Shown: piece after piece, positions 36,127 to 47,968 of the stretch | Layout of the letters: every line of letters starts with the position of its first letter | How positions within the stretch are numbered: the stretch's first letter is position 1 | Origin: Roseomonas genomospecies 6 | GTDB lineage: Bacteria; Pseudomonadota; Alphaproteobacteria; Azospirillales; Azospirillaceae | Direction of reading: 5' to 3' | Assembly (NCBI RefSeq): GCF_008365375.1 | Contig: NZ_QOKW01000011.1 | Coordinates: 62,001 to 126,000, forward strand | DNA length: 64,000 nucleotides | Translations under genes and position numbers: made by a program | Notes under the pieces: generated by a model | Told to the model about the DNA's origin: nothing | The model's database searches: none | What the model saw: the letters and a program-made list of their open reading frames with translations, nothing else

Positions 36127-36172
36127 ATTGCGCGCAATGAGAATGGTCATGCGCTATCGAATTGCGCGCAAT
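36127..36172. promoter_or_regulatory. Two palindromic operators upstream of ohr
   Basis: The 12-bp palindrome ATTGCGCGCAAT occurs at 36127-36138 and 36161-36172, each within the longer shared context ATCGAATTGCGCGCAATG, 34 bp apart. They lie 90 and 124 bp upstream of the ohr start. MarR-type OhrR dimers bind AT-flanked palindromes of this kind, so these are the expected OhrR sites; binding itself is inferred. Confidence 0.7.
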
Positions 36173-36218
36173 GCATCGCCCGCATGGCGACAGGCACGCG
36201 CTTCGCAGGGACGGGCGA

Positions 36219-36896
36219 TCAGGGAAGGCGGTGGTAGGACGCGATGACGCTGCCGTTGCGGCCGCACCAATGGCCGCTGGCGGCTTGGTTGGGCTCCAGG
36301 TCGGGGATGGCGATCCCGCCGCCCTCCTCCGCGACGAGGATCAGGCCGCCGCCCTCCGCGTCGGGCGTGCCGACGATCAGGCGCCCGGCGTCGTCCAGCC
36401 GCCCGATGCCCGAGACATTGCAGATCCAGCGTCCCGCCGTGGGTTCGGCGCCGCTGACGGTGACGGCCACCGTGCCGTCGCGCAGGGCCATGGCGGCGAT
36501 GCCGATGAACCCCTCATGGTCGAAACGGCCCACATAGCGTCCGGCGGGGGACGGTGCCGCCGGATCGGTCCGGAAGGACAGGACCGCCACGCGCCCCTCG
36601 TAGGCGCGGCGCAGGCAGGAGGCGTCGGCTCCGCAGGAGTCGCGCTCGCGCAGCCACGCCCGCTGGTCGGCCTTCACGGCGGCCCCGGCGGGACCCTCGT
36701 CCGGGCTGGCGCCCGACAGGCTTTCCAGCGCGGCGCGGTAGGTCGCGGACAGCCGCTCGTCCAGCGCGGAGAGCGCCGGATCGGCGCAGATCGCCTTCTC
36801 CGTGGGCGTGGCGGCCTTCGAGCAGGGGAAACCCGCGGCCATGGCGGCGGACGGCAGGGCCAGAAGGCCGAGGGCGAGCAGCGCTGGGCGGAGCAT
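36219..36896 (-). CDS. Secreted LprI-like protein (lysozyme-inhibitor LprI N-terminal domain)
   Basis: A 225-residue exported protein. The signal peptide ends at AMA (about residue 20). The mature N-terminus has the LprI/DUF1311 pattern: PCSKAATPTEKAICADPALS, ALDERLSATYRAAL, QRAWLRERDSCGADASCLRR, with four cysteines spaced for two disulfides. The C-terminal half (about 115-225) is a Gly-rich beta domain containing two further cysteines. The family includes lysozyme inhibitors, but many members are uncharacterised. It is transcribed alone, with three palindromes upstream. Confidence 0.82.
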   Translation of the reverse strand: MLRPALLALGLLALPSAAMAAGFPCSKAATPTEKAICADPALSALDERLSATYRAALESLSGASPDEGPAGAAVKADQRAWLRERDSCGADASCLRRAYEGRVAVLSFRTDPAAPSPAGRYVGRFDHEGFIGIAAMALRDGTVAVTVSGAEPTAGRWICNVSGIGRLDDAGRLIVGTPDAEGGGLILVAEEGGGIAIPDLEPNQAASGHWCGRNGSVIASYHRLP

Positions 36897-37338
36897 GCGG
36901 TGTCCCGTTCGGTGGTCGGGTTTCGACTCTGCCTTGGTTGCGGAAGACGGTCAACCCGCCCGCCGGGGATCATCCGGCTTGGTGTGTTTCCGGCCCGGTC
37001 GGAAAGCGGGACCCTGGGCATCGCAGCGCTGCGGAAGTTCCCGCCGTCACAGCGCTGCGACCATTTCTTTTAACAGCGCTGCGATGATTTGTGTTCTTGA
37101 GTGATGATGCCCCATTCTATTCTGGCTTGTGCGCTGCATCATAGTAATGGAAGCCATGCGTTATCGGCGCGTCGTCTTTCCGGACGGCGATGCCATTATA
37201 TCCAGGCAGGCAACGCCGCTCCTTCGCCGGCATCGCGCAGGCCCCTTCCACGGCCAGCCGCCGACCCCGACGCCCAAGCGGCACTGCCGAAGACATTCCC
37301 ATCGAACCGCGGCCCCTGATGCCGCCACGAGGACAGCC
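36897..37338. promoter_or_regulatory. Intergenic region with three CAGCGCTGCG palindromes
   Basis: No gene is supportable in these 442 bases. The sequence CAGCGCTGCG, with palindromic core CAGCGCTG, occurs at 37024-37033, 37050-37059 and 37074-37083; the first is the full palindrome CGCAGCGCTGCG. Spacings are 26 and 24 bp. This arrangement suggests cooperative binding by a dimeric regulator serving the LprI-like gene, the small protein gene, or both. Confidence 0.5.
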
Positions 37339-37509
37339 ATGAACGCCGATTCCTTTGCGAACCCCCTGTCGTCCACGGAACTGCGCAACATCCGCCGTCA
37401 GGCGGACGCCATGCGGGCGGCCTATCTGCGCAGCCTGTTCCGCCGCCTGGCCGCCGCCTTCAGCCGCCCGGCCACTCCGGCGAACGGCGGGCTGACCGCC
37501 GCCCGCTGA
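37339..37509 (+). CDS. Small basic protein of unknown function (56 aa)
   Basis: A 56-residue product with an amphipathic, Arg-rich middle (LSSTELRNIRRQADAMRAAY and LRSLFRRLAAAFSRP). Its composition and length resemble short alphaproteobacterial proteins of the RSP_7527 kind, but I would not claim the family. ATG 37339 has GAGGA 7 nt upstream. No signal peptide or cysteine. It is followed after 135 bp by the response-regulator gene. Confidence 0.55.
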   Translation: MNADSFANPLSSTELRNIRRQADAMRAAYLRSLFRRLAAAFSRPATPANGGLTAAR

Positions 37510-37644
37510 CGCGGACGGTCCGGCCGCGGCATTTCGCCCGCACATTCCCCTGCACGCGGCCCATTTCGGCAAGATTCGTTAAGATTTTGCCGCGTATCAT
37601 TTAATGATGATACCTAAAATGGTTGGTCCGGGGCGAGCGGGAAA

Positions 37645-38712
37645 ATGCAGGTTGTAATCGTCGATGACGATCCGGGCACGCTGTTCATCACGAGCGCCGT
37701 CATCCGGCGGATCGACGACGCGGAGCCCGTCGGGATGGGCAGCCCGCTGGAGGCCCTGGACTGGCTGGCCCGCAACACGCCCGACCTGATTCTGATGGAC
37801 AACGTCATGCCGGAGATCGACGGCATGGCGATGCTGGAGCGCATCCGCGCCCAGCGGCATCTCGCTGACGTTCCGGTGGTGATGATCACCGCCGATACGT
37901 CGGTGAAGCTCCGGGTGGCCGCCCTTGAAAGCGGCTGCACCGATTTCTTGACCAAACCCATCGTCGTGCCGGAACTGCTGGCCCGCGCGCAGAATCTCCT
38001 GAGCCTGCGGCTGGGCCAGCGGATGCTGCGCGATCAGGCCGCCGTGCTGCGCACCCGGGTGGAGGAGGCGACCGCCCAGCTCCGCCGGCAGGCCCAGGAA
38101 CTGGTGGCCCGCCTCGCCCGCGCCGCGGAATACCGCGATCCGGAAACGGGCCTGCACATCGAGCGGATGGCGAACTACTCGCGCGTCATCGCCGAAAGCC
38201 TGGGACTCGACCCCGAGGACTGCGCCCGGCTGGCCGAGGCCGCGCCGATGCACGACATCGGCAAGATCGGCATCCCCGACGCCATTCTGCTGAAGCCCGG
38301 CCGGCTGAACGACTGCGAAATGCAGGTGATGCGGCAGCACCCGTCGATCGGCTACGCGGTGCTGCAGGGAAGCGAGCACCCGCTCATCAGCGAAGCCGCG
38401 GAGATCGCGTTCGGCCATCACGAGCGGTACGACGGCACCGGCTATCCGAGGGGCCTGCGGGGCGAGGAGATTCCGCTGGCCTGCCGCATCGTCGCCGTCG
38501 CCGACGTCTTCGACGCGCTGACCACCACCCGCCCCTACAAGAAGCCTTGGCCGCTCGACATGGCCAAAGCCTACATCGTCGAGCACAGCGGCACCCATTT
38601 CGACCCCGCCTGCGTGGACGCCTTCCTGCGCGCCTGGGATTCGGTGTGCGCCATCCACGCCGCACACCCGGAACCGGAGTTCTCCGGGCCGGACAGCGCC
38701 GCGTTCCGGTAG
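37645..38712 (+). CDS. Response regulator with HD-GYP domain (c-di-GMP phosphodiesterase)
   Basis: A 355-residue RpfG-type protein. The receiver domain (1-120) has acidic residues Asp7-Asp8, the phosphoacceptor Asp52 (LILMDNVMPEIDG) and the conserved Lys in FLTKP. A coiled linker (about 125-155) leads to the HD-GYP domain (about 155-330) with His203-Asp204 (MHDIGKIGIPD) and Gly266-Tyr267-Pro268 (YDGTGYPRGL). Phosphorylation should switch on hydrolysis of cyclic di-GMP. The hybrid kinase gene starts 13 bp downstream and, carrying an HPt domain, is its likely phosphate donor. Confidence 0.94.
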   Translation: MQVVIVDDDPGTLFITSAVIRRIDDAEPVGMGSPLEALDWLARNTPDLILMDNVMPEIDGMAMLERIRAQRHLADVPVVMITADTSVKLRVAALESGCTDFLTKPIVVPELLARAQNLLSLRLGQRMLRDQAAVLRTRVEEATAQLRRQAQELVARLARAAEYRDPETGLHIERMANYSRVIAESLGLDPEDCARLAEAAPMHDIGKIGIPDAILLKPGRLNDCEMQVMRQHPSIGYAVLQGSEHPLISEAAEIAFGHHERYDGTGYPRGLRGEEIPLACRIVAVADVFDALTTTRPYKKPWPLDMAKAYIVEHSGTHFDPACVDAFLRAWDSVCAIHAAHPEPEFSGPDSAAFR

Positions 38713-38725
38713 GCGGGAGAGCCCC

Positions 38726-42055
<3,330 letters not shown>

Positions 42056-42365
42056 GGGACTGATCCGTCTGGGTAGTAAGAGCGGTCGCGTTGGGCCCCC
42101 ACCCAACCCTCCCCCACCTTCGGCGAGGGAGGGCTATTCTCCTTCCCCCGCGAAGTGGGGGAAGGCCGGGATGGGGGCCCGGCGCGAGAACTTCCCCCAC
42201 AAATCCCAACACCCCCAAACCCTGTCCGGGATGTGCGTTTTCGCACAGGCTCGGGTGGGTGGCGGGGGCACTCTCCAGCCGCGCCGCGAAGCGGTGGCCT
42301 GACCGTTCCATCCCGGCAGGCCACCCGACCGCGCCCCGTTTCCTGCGGCATGGAGTGCTCCGACG
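42056..42365. repeat. Intergenic region with GC-rich palindromic repeat
   Basis: The segment 42093-42180 is bounded by GGGCCCCCACCC and, inverted, GGGATGGGGGCCC, with internal short inverted repeats such as CCTTCCCCC/GGGGGAAGG. Related C/G-tract sequence occurs at 46.4 and 60.4 kb. No gene is visible in the rest. It probably belongs to a dispersed intergenic repeat family and may end or stabilise the kinase transcript. Confidence 0.6.
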
Positions 42366-43220
42366 ATGGCTCTGCTCGATGATCTTGTGGTGCAGACCGC
42401 CCTGTTTCCGCTGGTTGCCGGCGTGGCCGCGGTCGGCATGGCCCGCGTCGCGGGCGGCCGGTCGCGGGGGCCGCGGCTGGCCGCGGCGGGCGTCGCCGCC
42501 GCCTTCCTGGCGGCCTATGCGCTGATCGTCGGGCTGCCGGCCCTGCCGCCGCCCTCCAGCATGGGCCGCCTGTTCTGGAGCGCCGCCGCCGGGCTGCTGA
42601 TCGGCGTCGGCGCCGATCTGGCCGGGCTGGACCGCCGCCGCGGCACGCTTCTGCTCGGCGCCTGGGTGGCGGTGTCGCTGCTGTGGATCGCCCTGCCGGT
42701 GCTTCCGGGCGGCCTGGACACCATCACCGCCGCCGTCCTGCTGCTGGCGGGCGGGTGGATCGCCCTGTCCCGCACCGCCGCGGAAAGCCAGGGTGCGGCC
42801 ACGCCGGGCGTCGCCCTGATGGCCGCCGCGGTCGCGGTTGGCGGGGTGGCGCTGGCCGGGGCGTCCGCCTCCGTCGCTCAGCTCGCCTTCGCGCTGGCCG
42901 CGGCCACCGGCGGCCTGCTGTTGTGGAACTGGCCGGTGGAGCGCCATGGCTGGGGCAACGCCGGTCAGGCGGCGCTGGGCATCCTGGTGCTGCTGGCCGC
43001 CACGCTGACCTTCTTCTCCTCCGCCCACGCCGAAGCCCTGCTGCTCGTCCTTCCGGCCTTCTTCGCCGACCGGCTGCGCGACCGCCTGCCTCTGCCGCGG
43101 ACGGCGGCGGGACGGGCCATGGGCACCGTGGCGCTGACCGTCCTCGCCCTGGTGCCGGCTATCGCCGCCGTGGGCCTCGCCTTCCTTCTGTCCGCCGGTT
43201 CCGACGTGTCCGGCTACTGA
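42366..43220 (+). CDS. Polytopic membrane protein of unknown function
   Basis: A 284-residue, extremely Ala/Leu/Val-rich protein with about eight predicted TM helices spread over the whole length (for example LFPLVAGVAAVGMARV, AAAGLLIGVGADLAGL, GILVLLAATLTFF, MGTVALTVLALVPAIAAVGL). No catalytic motif or known family signature is recognised. It is followed by yceI after 42 bp in the same direction, so the two may be cotranscribed. The GC-rich repeat region lies upstream. Confidence 0.75.
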   Translation: MALLDDLVVQTALFPLVAGVAAVGMARVAGGRSRGPRLAAAGVAAAFLAAYALIVGLPALPPPSSMGRLFWSAAAGLLIGVGADLAGLDRRRGTLLLGAWVAVSLLWIALPVLPGGLDTITAAVLLLAGGWIALSRTAAESQGAATPGVALMAAAVAVGGVALAGASASVAQLAFALAAATGGLLLWNWPVERHGWGNAGQAALGILVLLAATLTFFSSAHAEALLLVLPAFFADRLRDRLPLPRTAAGRAMGTVALTVLALVPAIAAVGLAFLLSAGSDVSGY

Positions 43221-43262
43221 CTCACCTGAATCTCCTCCTTCCTCAGACAAAGGACCCCGATC

Positions 43263-43844
43263 ATGAAGCGTCTTCTCGCCGCCGCCGCCCTGAGCACCGC
43301 CCTCGTCGCCCTGCCGCTGACCGCGCAGGCCGCCCCGGTCGCCTACAAGCTGGACCCGGCCCACACGGCGGTGGTGTTCGTCGTCGACCATCTCGGTTTC
43401 TCCAAGGCGGTGGGCCGCTTCAACACGGTGGCCGGCGAGCTGTCCTTCGACAAGGACGCCGCGGAGAAGAGCGCTCTGACCGTGTCCATCGACACCGCCA
43501 GCGTGGACACCAACCACGCCAAGCGCGACGAGCATCTGAAGTCGCCGGACTTCTTCAACGTGAAGGAGTTCCCGAAGCTGACCTTCAAAAGCACCAAGAT
43601 CGAGAAGACCGGCGACAAGACCGGCAAGCTGCACGGCGACCTGACCCTGCTGGGCGTCACCAAGCCGGTGATCCTGGACGTCACCTTCAACAAGGACGGC
43701 GTCAGCCCGGCCAGCAAGCTGGAGACGGTCGGCTTCTCCGCCCGCGGCACGATCAAGCGGAGCGACTTCGGCATGAAGTACGGCGTGCCGAACGTCGGCG
43801 ACGACATCCAGCTCATCATCGAATCCGAGGCGGTGAAGGGATAA
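43263..43844 (+). CDS. YceI-family periplasmic lipid-binding-like protein
   Basis: A 193-residue exported protein with a signal peptide ending LTAQA (about residue 23). The mature part starts YKLDPAHTAVVFVVDHLGFS, the YceI opening, and continues with the lipocalin-like barrel pattern (FNTVAGELSFDKD, SIDTASVDTNHAKRDEHLKS, PDFFNVKEFPKLTF). Family members bind isoprenoid-type lipids in the periplasm and are often induced by stress. Convergent with the Crp/Fnr gene. Confidence 0.93.
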   Translation: MKRLLAAAALSTALVALPLTAQAAPVAYKLDPAHTAVVFVVDHLGFSKAVGRFNTVAGELSFDKDAAEKSALTVSIDTASVDTNHAKRDEHLKSPDFFNVKEFPKLTFKSTKIEKTGDKTGKLHGDLTLLGVTKPVILDVTFNKDGVSPASKLETVGFSARGTIKRSDFGMKYGVPNVGDDIQLIIESEAVKG

Positions 43845-43853
43845 CCCCCGTCC

Positions 43854-44552
43854 TCAATCCTCCTCCGCCGCCTGCCTGATCCGGTCGCGCAGGCGGCGGG
43901 TGTCCAGAAGGACCAGCGCTCCCCGCCGCTTCTCCAGCAGCCCGTCGCGCTCCAGCGCGCTCAGCTCCCGCGAGACCGCCTCGCGCCGGGTGCTGACGCG
44001 GGCGGCAAGGTCGGCGTGGGGCGGCGGCGGGGAGACGGTGGCGGTGTGCTCCCCCCGCCCGTCGGGCCGGGCCAATCGCAACAGCTCCGCATAGATGCGG
44101 TGGCGCACGTCCAGCGTGTTGAACTCGTTCACCCGCGTGGCGAGCTTCCGGATCTCGCCGGCCAGCAGCACCATCACCTGATCGCAGACGTCGGGGTACC
44201 GGTGGATGCAGTCGCGGAACAGCGGCGCGGGCATGCAGGCGACCGTCGCGTTGGTCACGGCGACGATGCCGGCGGAGCGCGCCTTTCCGTCGATGGCCGC
44301 CAGCTCCCCGAAGAATTCCCCCGCGGGGATGTCGCGCAGGATCACCTCCCGTCCGGAGATCGCGCGGATCGTCACCCGGACCAGACCGGCGGCGACGACG
44401 AAGACGTCGGTCCCGTCATCCTCGAAATCGATGATCCACTGCCCGGCTTCCACCCGGCGCCAGACGCAGCGGTCCTCCAGCGCCCGCAACTCGGCGGGGG
44501 AGAGGGAACGGAACAGCGCCGCTCCGGCCAGCGTTTCGGTCCGGCGCTTCAT
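43854..44552 (-). CDS. Crp/Fnr-family transcription regulator
   Basis: A 232-residue regulator. An N-terminal cyclic-nucleotide-binding beta-barrel (about 15-125; GEFFGELAAIDGKARSAGIV includes the phosphate-binding GE/RSA cassette) precedes a dimerisation helix and a C-terminal winged HTH (about 170-225; LAARVSTRREAVSRELSALE). There is no FNR-type cysteine cluster. The GEL...RSA pattern is compatible with cAMP binding. Start 44552 is chosen at the domain start; the frame further upstream is a shadow of the divergent cyclase gene. It faces the cyclase start across 105 bp, so it may respond to that cyclase and control it. Confidence 0.9.
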   Translation of the reverse strand: MKRRTETLAGAALFRSLSPAELRALEDRCVWRRVEAGQWIIDFEDDGTDVFVVAAGLVRVTIRAISGREVILRDIPAGEFFGELAAIDGKARSAGIVAVTNATVACMPAPLFRDCIHRYPDVCDQVMVLLAGEIRKLATRVNEFNTLDVRHRIYAELLRLARPDGRGEHTATVSPPPPHADLAARVSTRREAVSRELSALERDGLLEKRRGALVLLDTRRLRDRIRQAAEED

Positions 44553-44657
44553 CGACGGTCCTGGATGTCGGGCAGTGGCATGGCGCGGAATGATCTCATA
44601 GGATGCCAGGGGACGCCACGCACAAGCCGAGCCAACAGCCCGAGCCCGCCGACCGAC

Positions 44658-46442
44658 ATGGACGAACGCCCCATCCGCCGCCCGGAACCGTTCATGAAAC
44701 GCCGGATCGAACGACCGTTGCGCCTGTTCACCGGCCTGACGCTGTTCACCTTCGTCATCACCCATTTCCTCGCCCACGCCGTCGGCCTGCTGCTTCTGCC
44801 GGCGATGGAGGCGGCGCGCCGCACCCTGCTGTGGGTGTGGGACACGCCGCCGGGGCAGGCGCTGCTGGCCTTCTCCTTCGTCACCCACGCCGGTCTGGGG
44901 TTGTGGGCGCTGTACCGCCGCCGCCACCTGCGCATGCCCGCCGGAGAGGCGTGGCAGCTCGGGCTCGGCCTGACCATTCCGCTCCTGCTGATCTCCCACG
45001 GCATGACAGGGATGTTCGCCGACGATCTGTACGGCGACCCGCTGACCTATCCGCGGGCGATCGTCCTCTATTGGATCACCGCGCCGGAAACCCTGCTGTG
45101 GCGGCAGCTCCTGCTGCTGGTGATCGTGTGGATACACGGCTGCATCGGGGTGCGCGGCTGGCTGATGCTGAAACCCTGGTACCGGCGCCGGGCCTCCCTT
45201 CTGGGCGCCTTCGCCATGCTGCTGCCGACGCTGGCGATTGCCGGAGTCTTCAACGCCGGCTGGGACGCGGAGCGCCGGGCCGCCGCCGACCCCGCCTTTC
45301 TGGAGCAGTTCCAGCCGCCCCCCGCCGGAACGCCGGAGGCGGAGAACCGGGCCGCCCTGGCGGCGCTCAGCGGTGCGGTGTTCAACACCTATGTCCTGCT
45401 GCTGGTCGGCACGCTGGGCCTGCGGCAGTTCCGCAACTGGCGGGCGCGGGCGACCAGCCCCGTCCGCATCGTCTATCCCGGCGGGCGCATGGTGACCGTC
45501 CCGCGCGGAACCTCCGTCCTTGAGGCGAGCCGGGCCAACGGCATTCCCCACACGGCGCTGTGCGGCGGGCGCGGGCGCTGCTCCACATGCCGCATCCGGG
45601 TGACGGAGGGAATGGACGCCCTGCCCCCGCCCAACCCCACGGAGCGCGCGGTGCTGGAGCGGATGAAGGCGCCCGCGTCGGTGCGGCTGGCCTGCCAGCT
45701 CCGTCCCGTGGCGCCGCTGTCGGTGACTCCGCTGCTGGCGGCGCGGGACAACGGGCGCACCTTCGCCGTCTCCGCCCCCATGGACAGCGGGCGGGAATTG
45801 GCGATCACCGCGCTGTTCGTGGATTTGCGGGGATCGACCTCGCTGGCGGCGGAGCGGCTGCCCTTCGACGCGCTGTTCATCGTCACCCGCTACGTCCAGG
45901 TGGTCACCGACGCGATCCGCCGGCATGGCGGCTACGTCATCGCCATTGCGGGCGACGGGGTGATGGGCATGTTCGCCGACGAGGAGGCCCCTGCGGCCGC
46001 CGCGGCCAGCGCGTTGCGCGCCACGTCCGACCTGTGGCGGGACATCGAGGTGCTGAGCCGCGACCTTGCGGAGGAGCTGGACCAGCCCTTGGCCTTCGGG
46101 GCGGGTCTGCATTCCGGCCTTGCCGTCGTCGGGGCGGTGGCCTGCTCGGAGGACGGGTCGCTCCAGTTCATCGGCGACACCGGCAACGTCGCGGCGCGGC
46201 TGGAGGAGATGACCAAAAATCTGGGTGCGACGGTGGTCTTTTCCGACGCGGTGGCGGAGCTGGCAGGTTTCCGGCGGCTGGAGCATCTGGATCGCCGGGA
46301 CGTGGCGATCCGGGGCCGCGACGGCACGCTGGGGGTGCGGACGGTCAACCGCCTGGAGGACCTGAACAGGGTGTTGAAGGGCGAGGTTCCTGCTTTCCCC
46401 ACCCCGGCCCTCCCCCGCTGGGCGGGGGAGGGGGAGTCGTGA
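44658..46442 (+). CDS. Membrane adenylate cyclase with [2Fe-2S] ferredoxin domain (redox-linked)
   Basis: A 594-residue protein with three parts. The N-terminal anchor (about 22-258) has about six TM helices with conserved His36, His40, His77, His114 and His160, like cytochrome-b anchors of succinate:quinone oxidoreductases and the haem-containing CyaC cyclases described in rhizobia. A plant-type ferredoxin domain (about 267-360) has Cys302, Cys308, Cys311 (C-x5-C-x2-C) and Cys346. A class III cyclase domain (about 383-560) has metal aspartates Asp389 (FVDLRGSTS) and Asp433 (AGDGVMGMF). Quinone-pool or electron state probably controls cAMP output. The last residues PALPRWAGEGES are encoded by a dispersed GC-rich repeat. 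ATG 44694 is an alternative start. Confidence 0.88.
   Translation: MDERPIRRPEPFMKRRIERPLRLFTGLTLFTFVITHFLAHAVGLLLLPAMEAARRTLLWVWDTPPGQALLAFSFVTHAGLGLWALYRRRHLRMPAGEAWQLGLGLTIPLLLISHGMTGMFADDLYGDPLTYPRAIVLYWITAPETLLWRQLLLLVIVWIHGCIGVRGWLMLKPWYRRRASLLGAFAMLLPTLAIAGVFNAGWDAERRAAADPAFLEQFQPPPAGTPEAENRAALAALSGAVFNTYVLLLVGTLGLRQFRNWRARATSPVRIVYPGGRMVTVPRGTSVLEASRANGIPHTALCGGRGRCSTCRIRVTEGMDALPPPNPTERAVLERMKAPASVRLACQLRPVAPLSVTPLLAARDNGRTFAVSAPMDSGRELAITALFVDLRGSTSLAAERLPFDALFIVTRYVQVVTDAIRRHGGYVIAIAGDGVMGMFADEEAPAAAAASALRATSDLWRDIEVLSRDLAEELDQPLAFGAGLHSGLAVVGAVACSEDGSLQFIGDTGNVAARLEEMTKNLGATVVFSDAVAELAGFRRLEHLDRRDVAIRGRDGTLGVRTVNRLEDLNRVLKGEVPAFPTPALPRWAGEGES
46396..46440. repeat. GC-rich repeat overlapping the cyclase 3' end
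   Basis: The sequence CACCCCGGCCCTCCCCCGCT and the inverted GGGCGGGGGAGGGGGAG form a hairpin-like unit. The same CACCCCGGCCCTCCCCCGCT opens the element at 60.4 kb. Here it lies inside the reading frame and provides the last codons; the stop follows directly. Confidence 0.6.
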
Positions 46443-46446
46443 TGGA

Positions 46447-47100
46447 TCAGAGCAGGTGGGCCTGGGTCAGCACCTCGTTGCCGCCGCGCCAGATCATGTC
46501 GAGCGCCACGTAGGTGATGATGAGGAGACCGACCCAGCCGATCCAGCGGTGCTTGTGCAGGACATGCGCGATCATGTTGGCCGCGGCCCCCATCAGCACG
46601 ACGGACAGCAGCAGGCCGATGACCAGGATGGTCGGGTGATCCTTGGCGGCACCGGCCACCGCCAGCACGTTGTCGAGCGACATCGACACGTCCGCCACGA
46701 TGATCTGCCACACCGCCGCGCCGAAGGTGGTCGTCGCCACCGCCGCGCCGACCGCGGCGTCCCCGGGCCCCGTCGCCGCCAGCGCCTCGTCGGGGGCCAC
46801 CTCGTCCGCCCCGTGGGAGCGCAGCTCGCGGAACATCTTCCAGCAGACCCACAGCAGCAGGATGCCGCCGGCCAGGGTCAGGCCGATGATGGCGAGAAGC
46901 TGGGTGGTGATCAGGGCGAAGAAGATGCGCAGCAGGATCGCCGCGCCGATGCCCCAGAAGATCACCTTGCGGCGCTGCTCCAGGGGCACCGCGGCGGCGG
47001 CCATGCCGACCACGATGGCGTTGTCGCCGGCCAGAACGAGGTCGATGGCGATCACCTGCCCAAGGGCGGTGAGCTGCGACCAGAGATCGACGCTTTCCAT
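46447..47100 (-). CDS. TerC-family integral membrane protein (YjbE-like)
   Basis: A 217-residue TerC/YjbE protein with seven predicted TM helices. The two acidic motifs of the family are present: DLVLAGDNAIVVGMA (about 20-34) and DVSMSLDNVLAVAG (about 136-149), which lie in membrane helices and are thought to bind or move metal ions. Related proteins act in Mn2+ export or metal loading of exoenzymes. I looked upstream (47101-47240) for a yybP-ykoY manganese riboswitch but could not recognise one. Convergent with the redox cyclase. Confidence 0.9.
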   Translation of the reverse strand: MESVDLWSQLTALGQVIAIDLVLAGDNAIVVGMAAAAVPLEQRRKVIFWGIGAAILLRIFFALITTQLLAIIGLTLAGGILLLWVCWKMFRELRSHGADEVAPDEALAATGPGDAAVGAAVATTTFGAAVWQIIVADVSMSLDNVLAVAGAAKDHPTILVIGLLLSVVLMGAAANMIAHVLHKHRWIGWVGLLIITYVALDMIWRGGNEVLTQAHLL

Positions 47101-47269
47101 ATCAAAATCTCTTCGAAAGCTGCGGATGGGCTCAGTTGCGGTGTGCGGTCATCTCTTTTCTTGGGGCTTGCGCCTGAAACAGCGGCCCTGGGGCTTCTGT
47201 CGCACGAATCGAACCCTGGCGCAGCAGGTTTAGCGTGCAGCGGTGGAATGCAGCGGGCTATGGGCGGGA

Positions 47270-47964
<695 letters not shown>

Positions 47965-47968
<4 letters not shown>

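Noticed and set aside
44553..46286. An N-terminal extension of the Crp/Fnr gene giving an 810-residue protein
   Set aside because: The extension lies entirely antisense to the redox cyclase and has no homology; the Crp start at 44552 fits the family.
47101..47240. yybP-ykoY manganese riboswitch ahead of the TerC gene
   Set aside because: Such elements often precede TerC-type genes, but the conserved purine-rich box and pairing could not be found in this leader.
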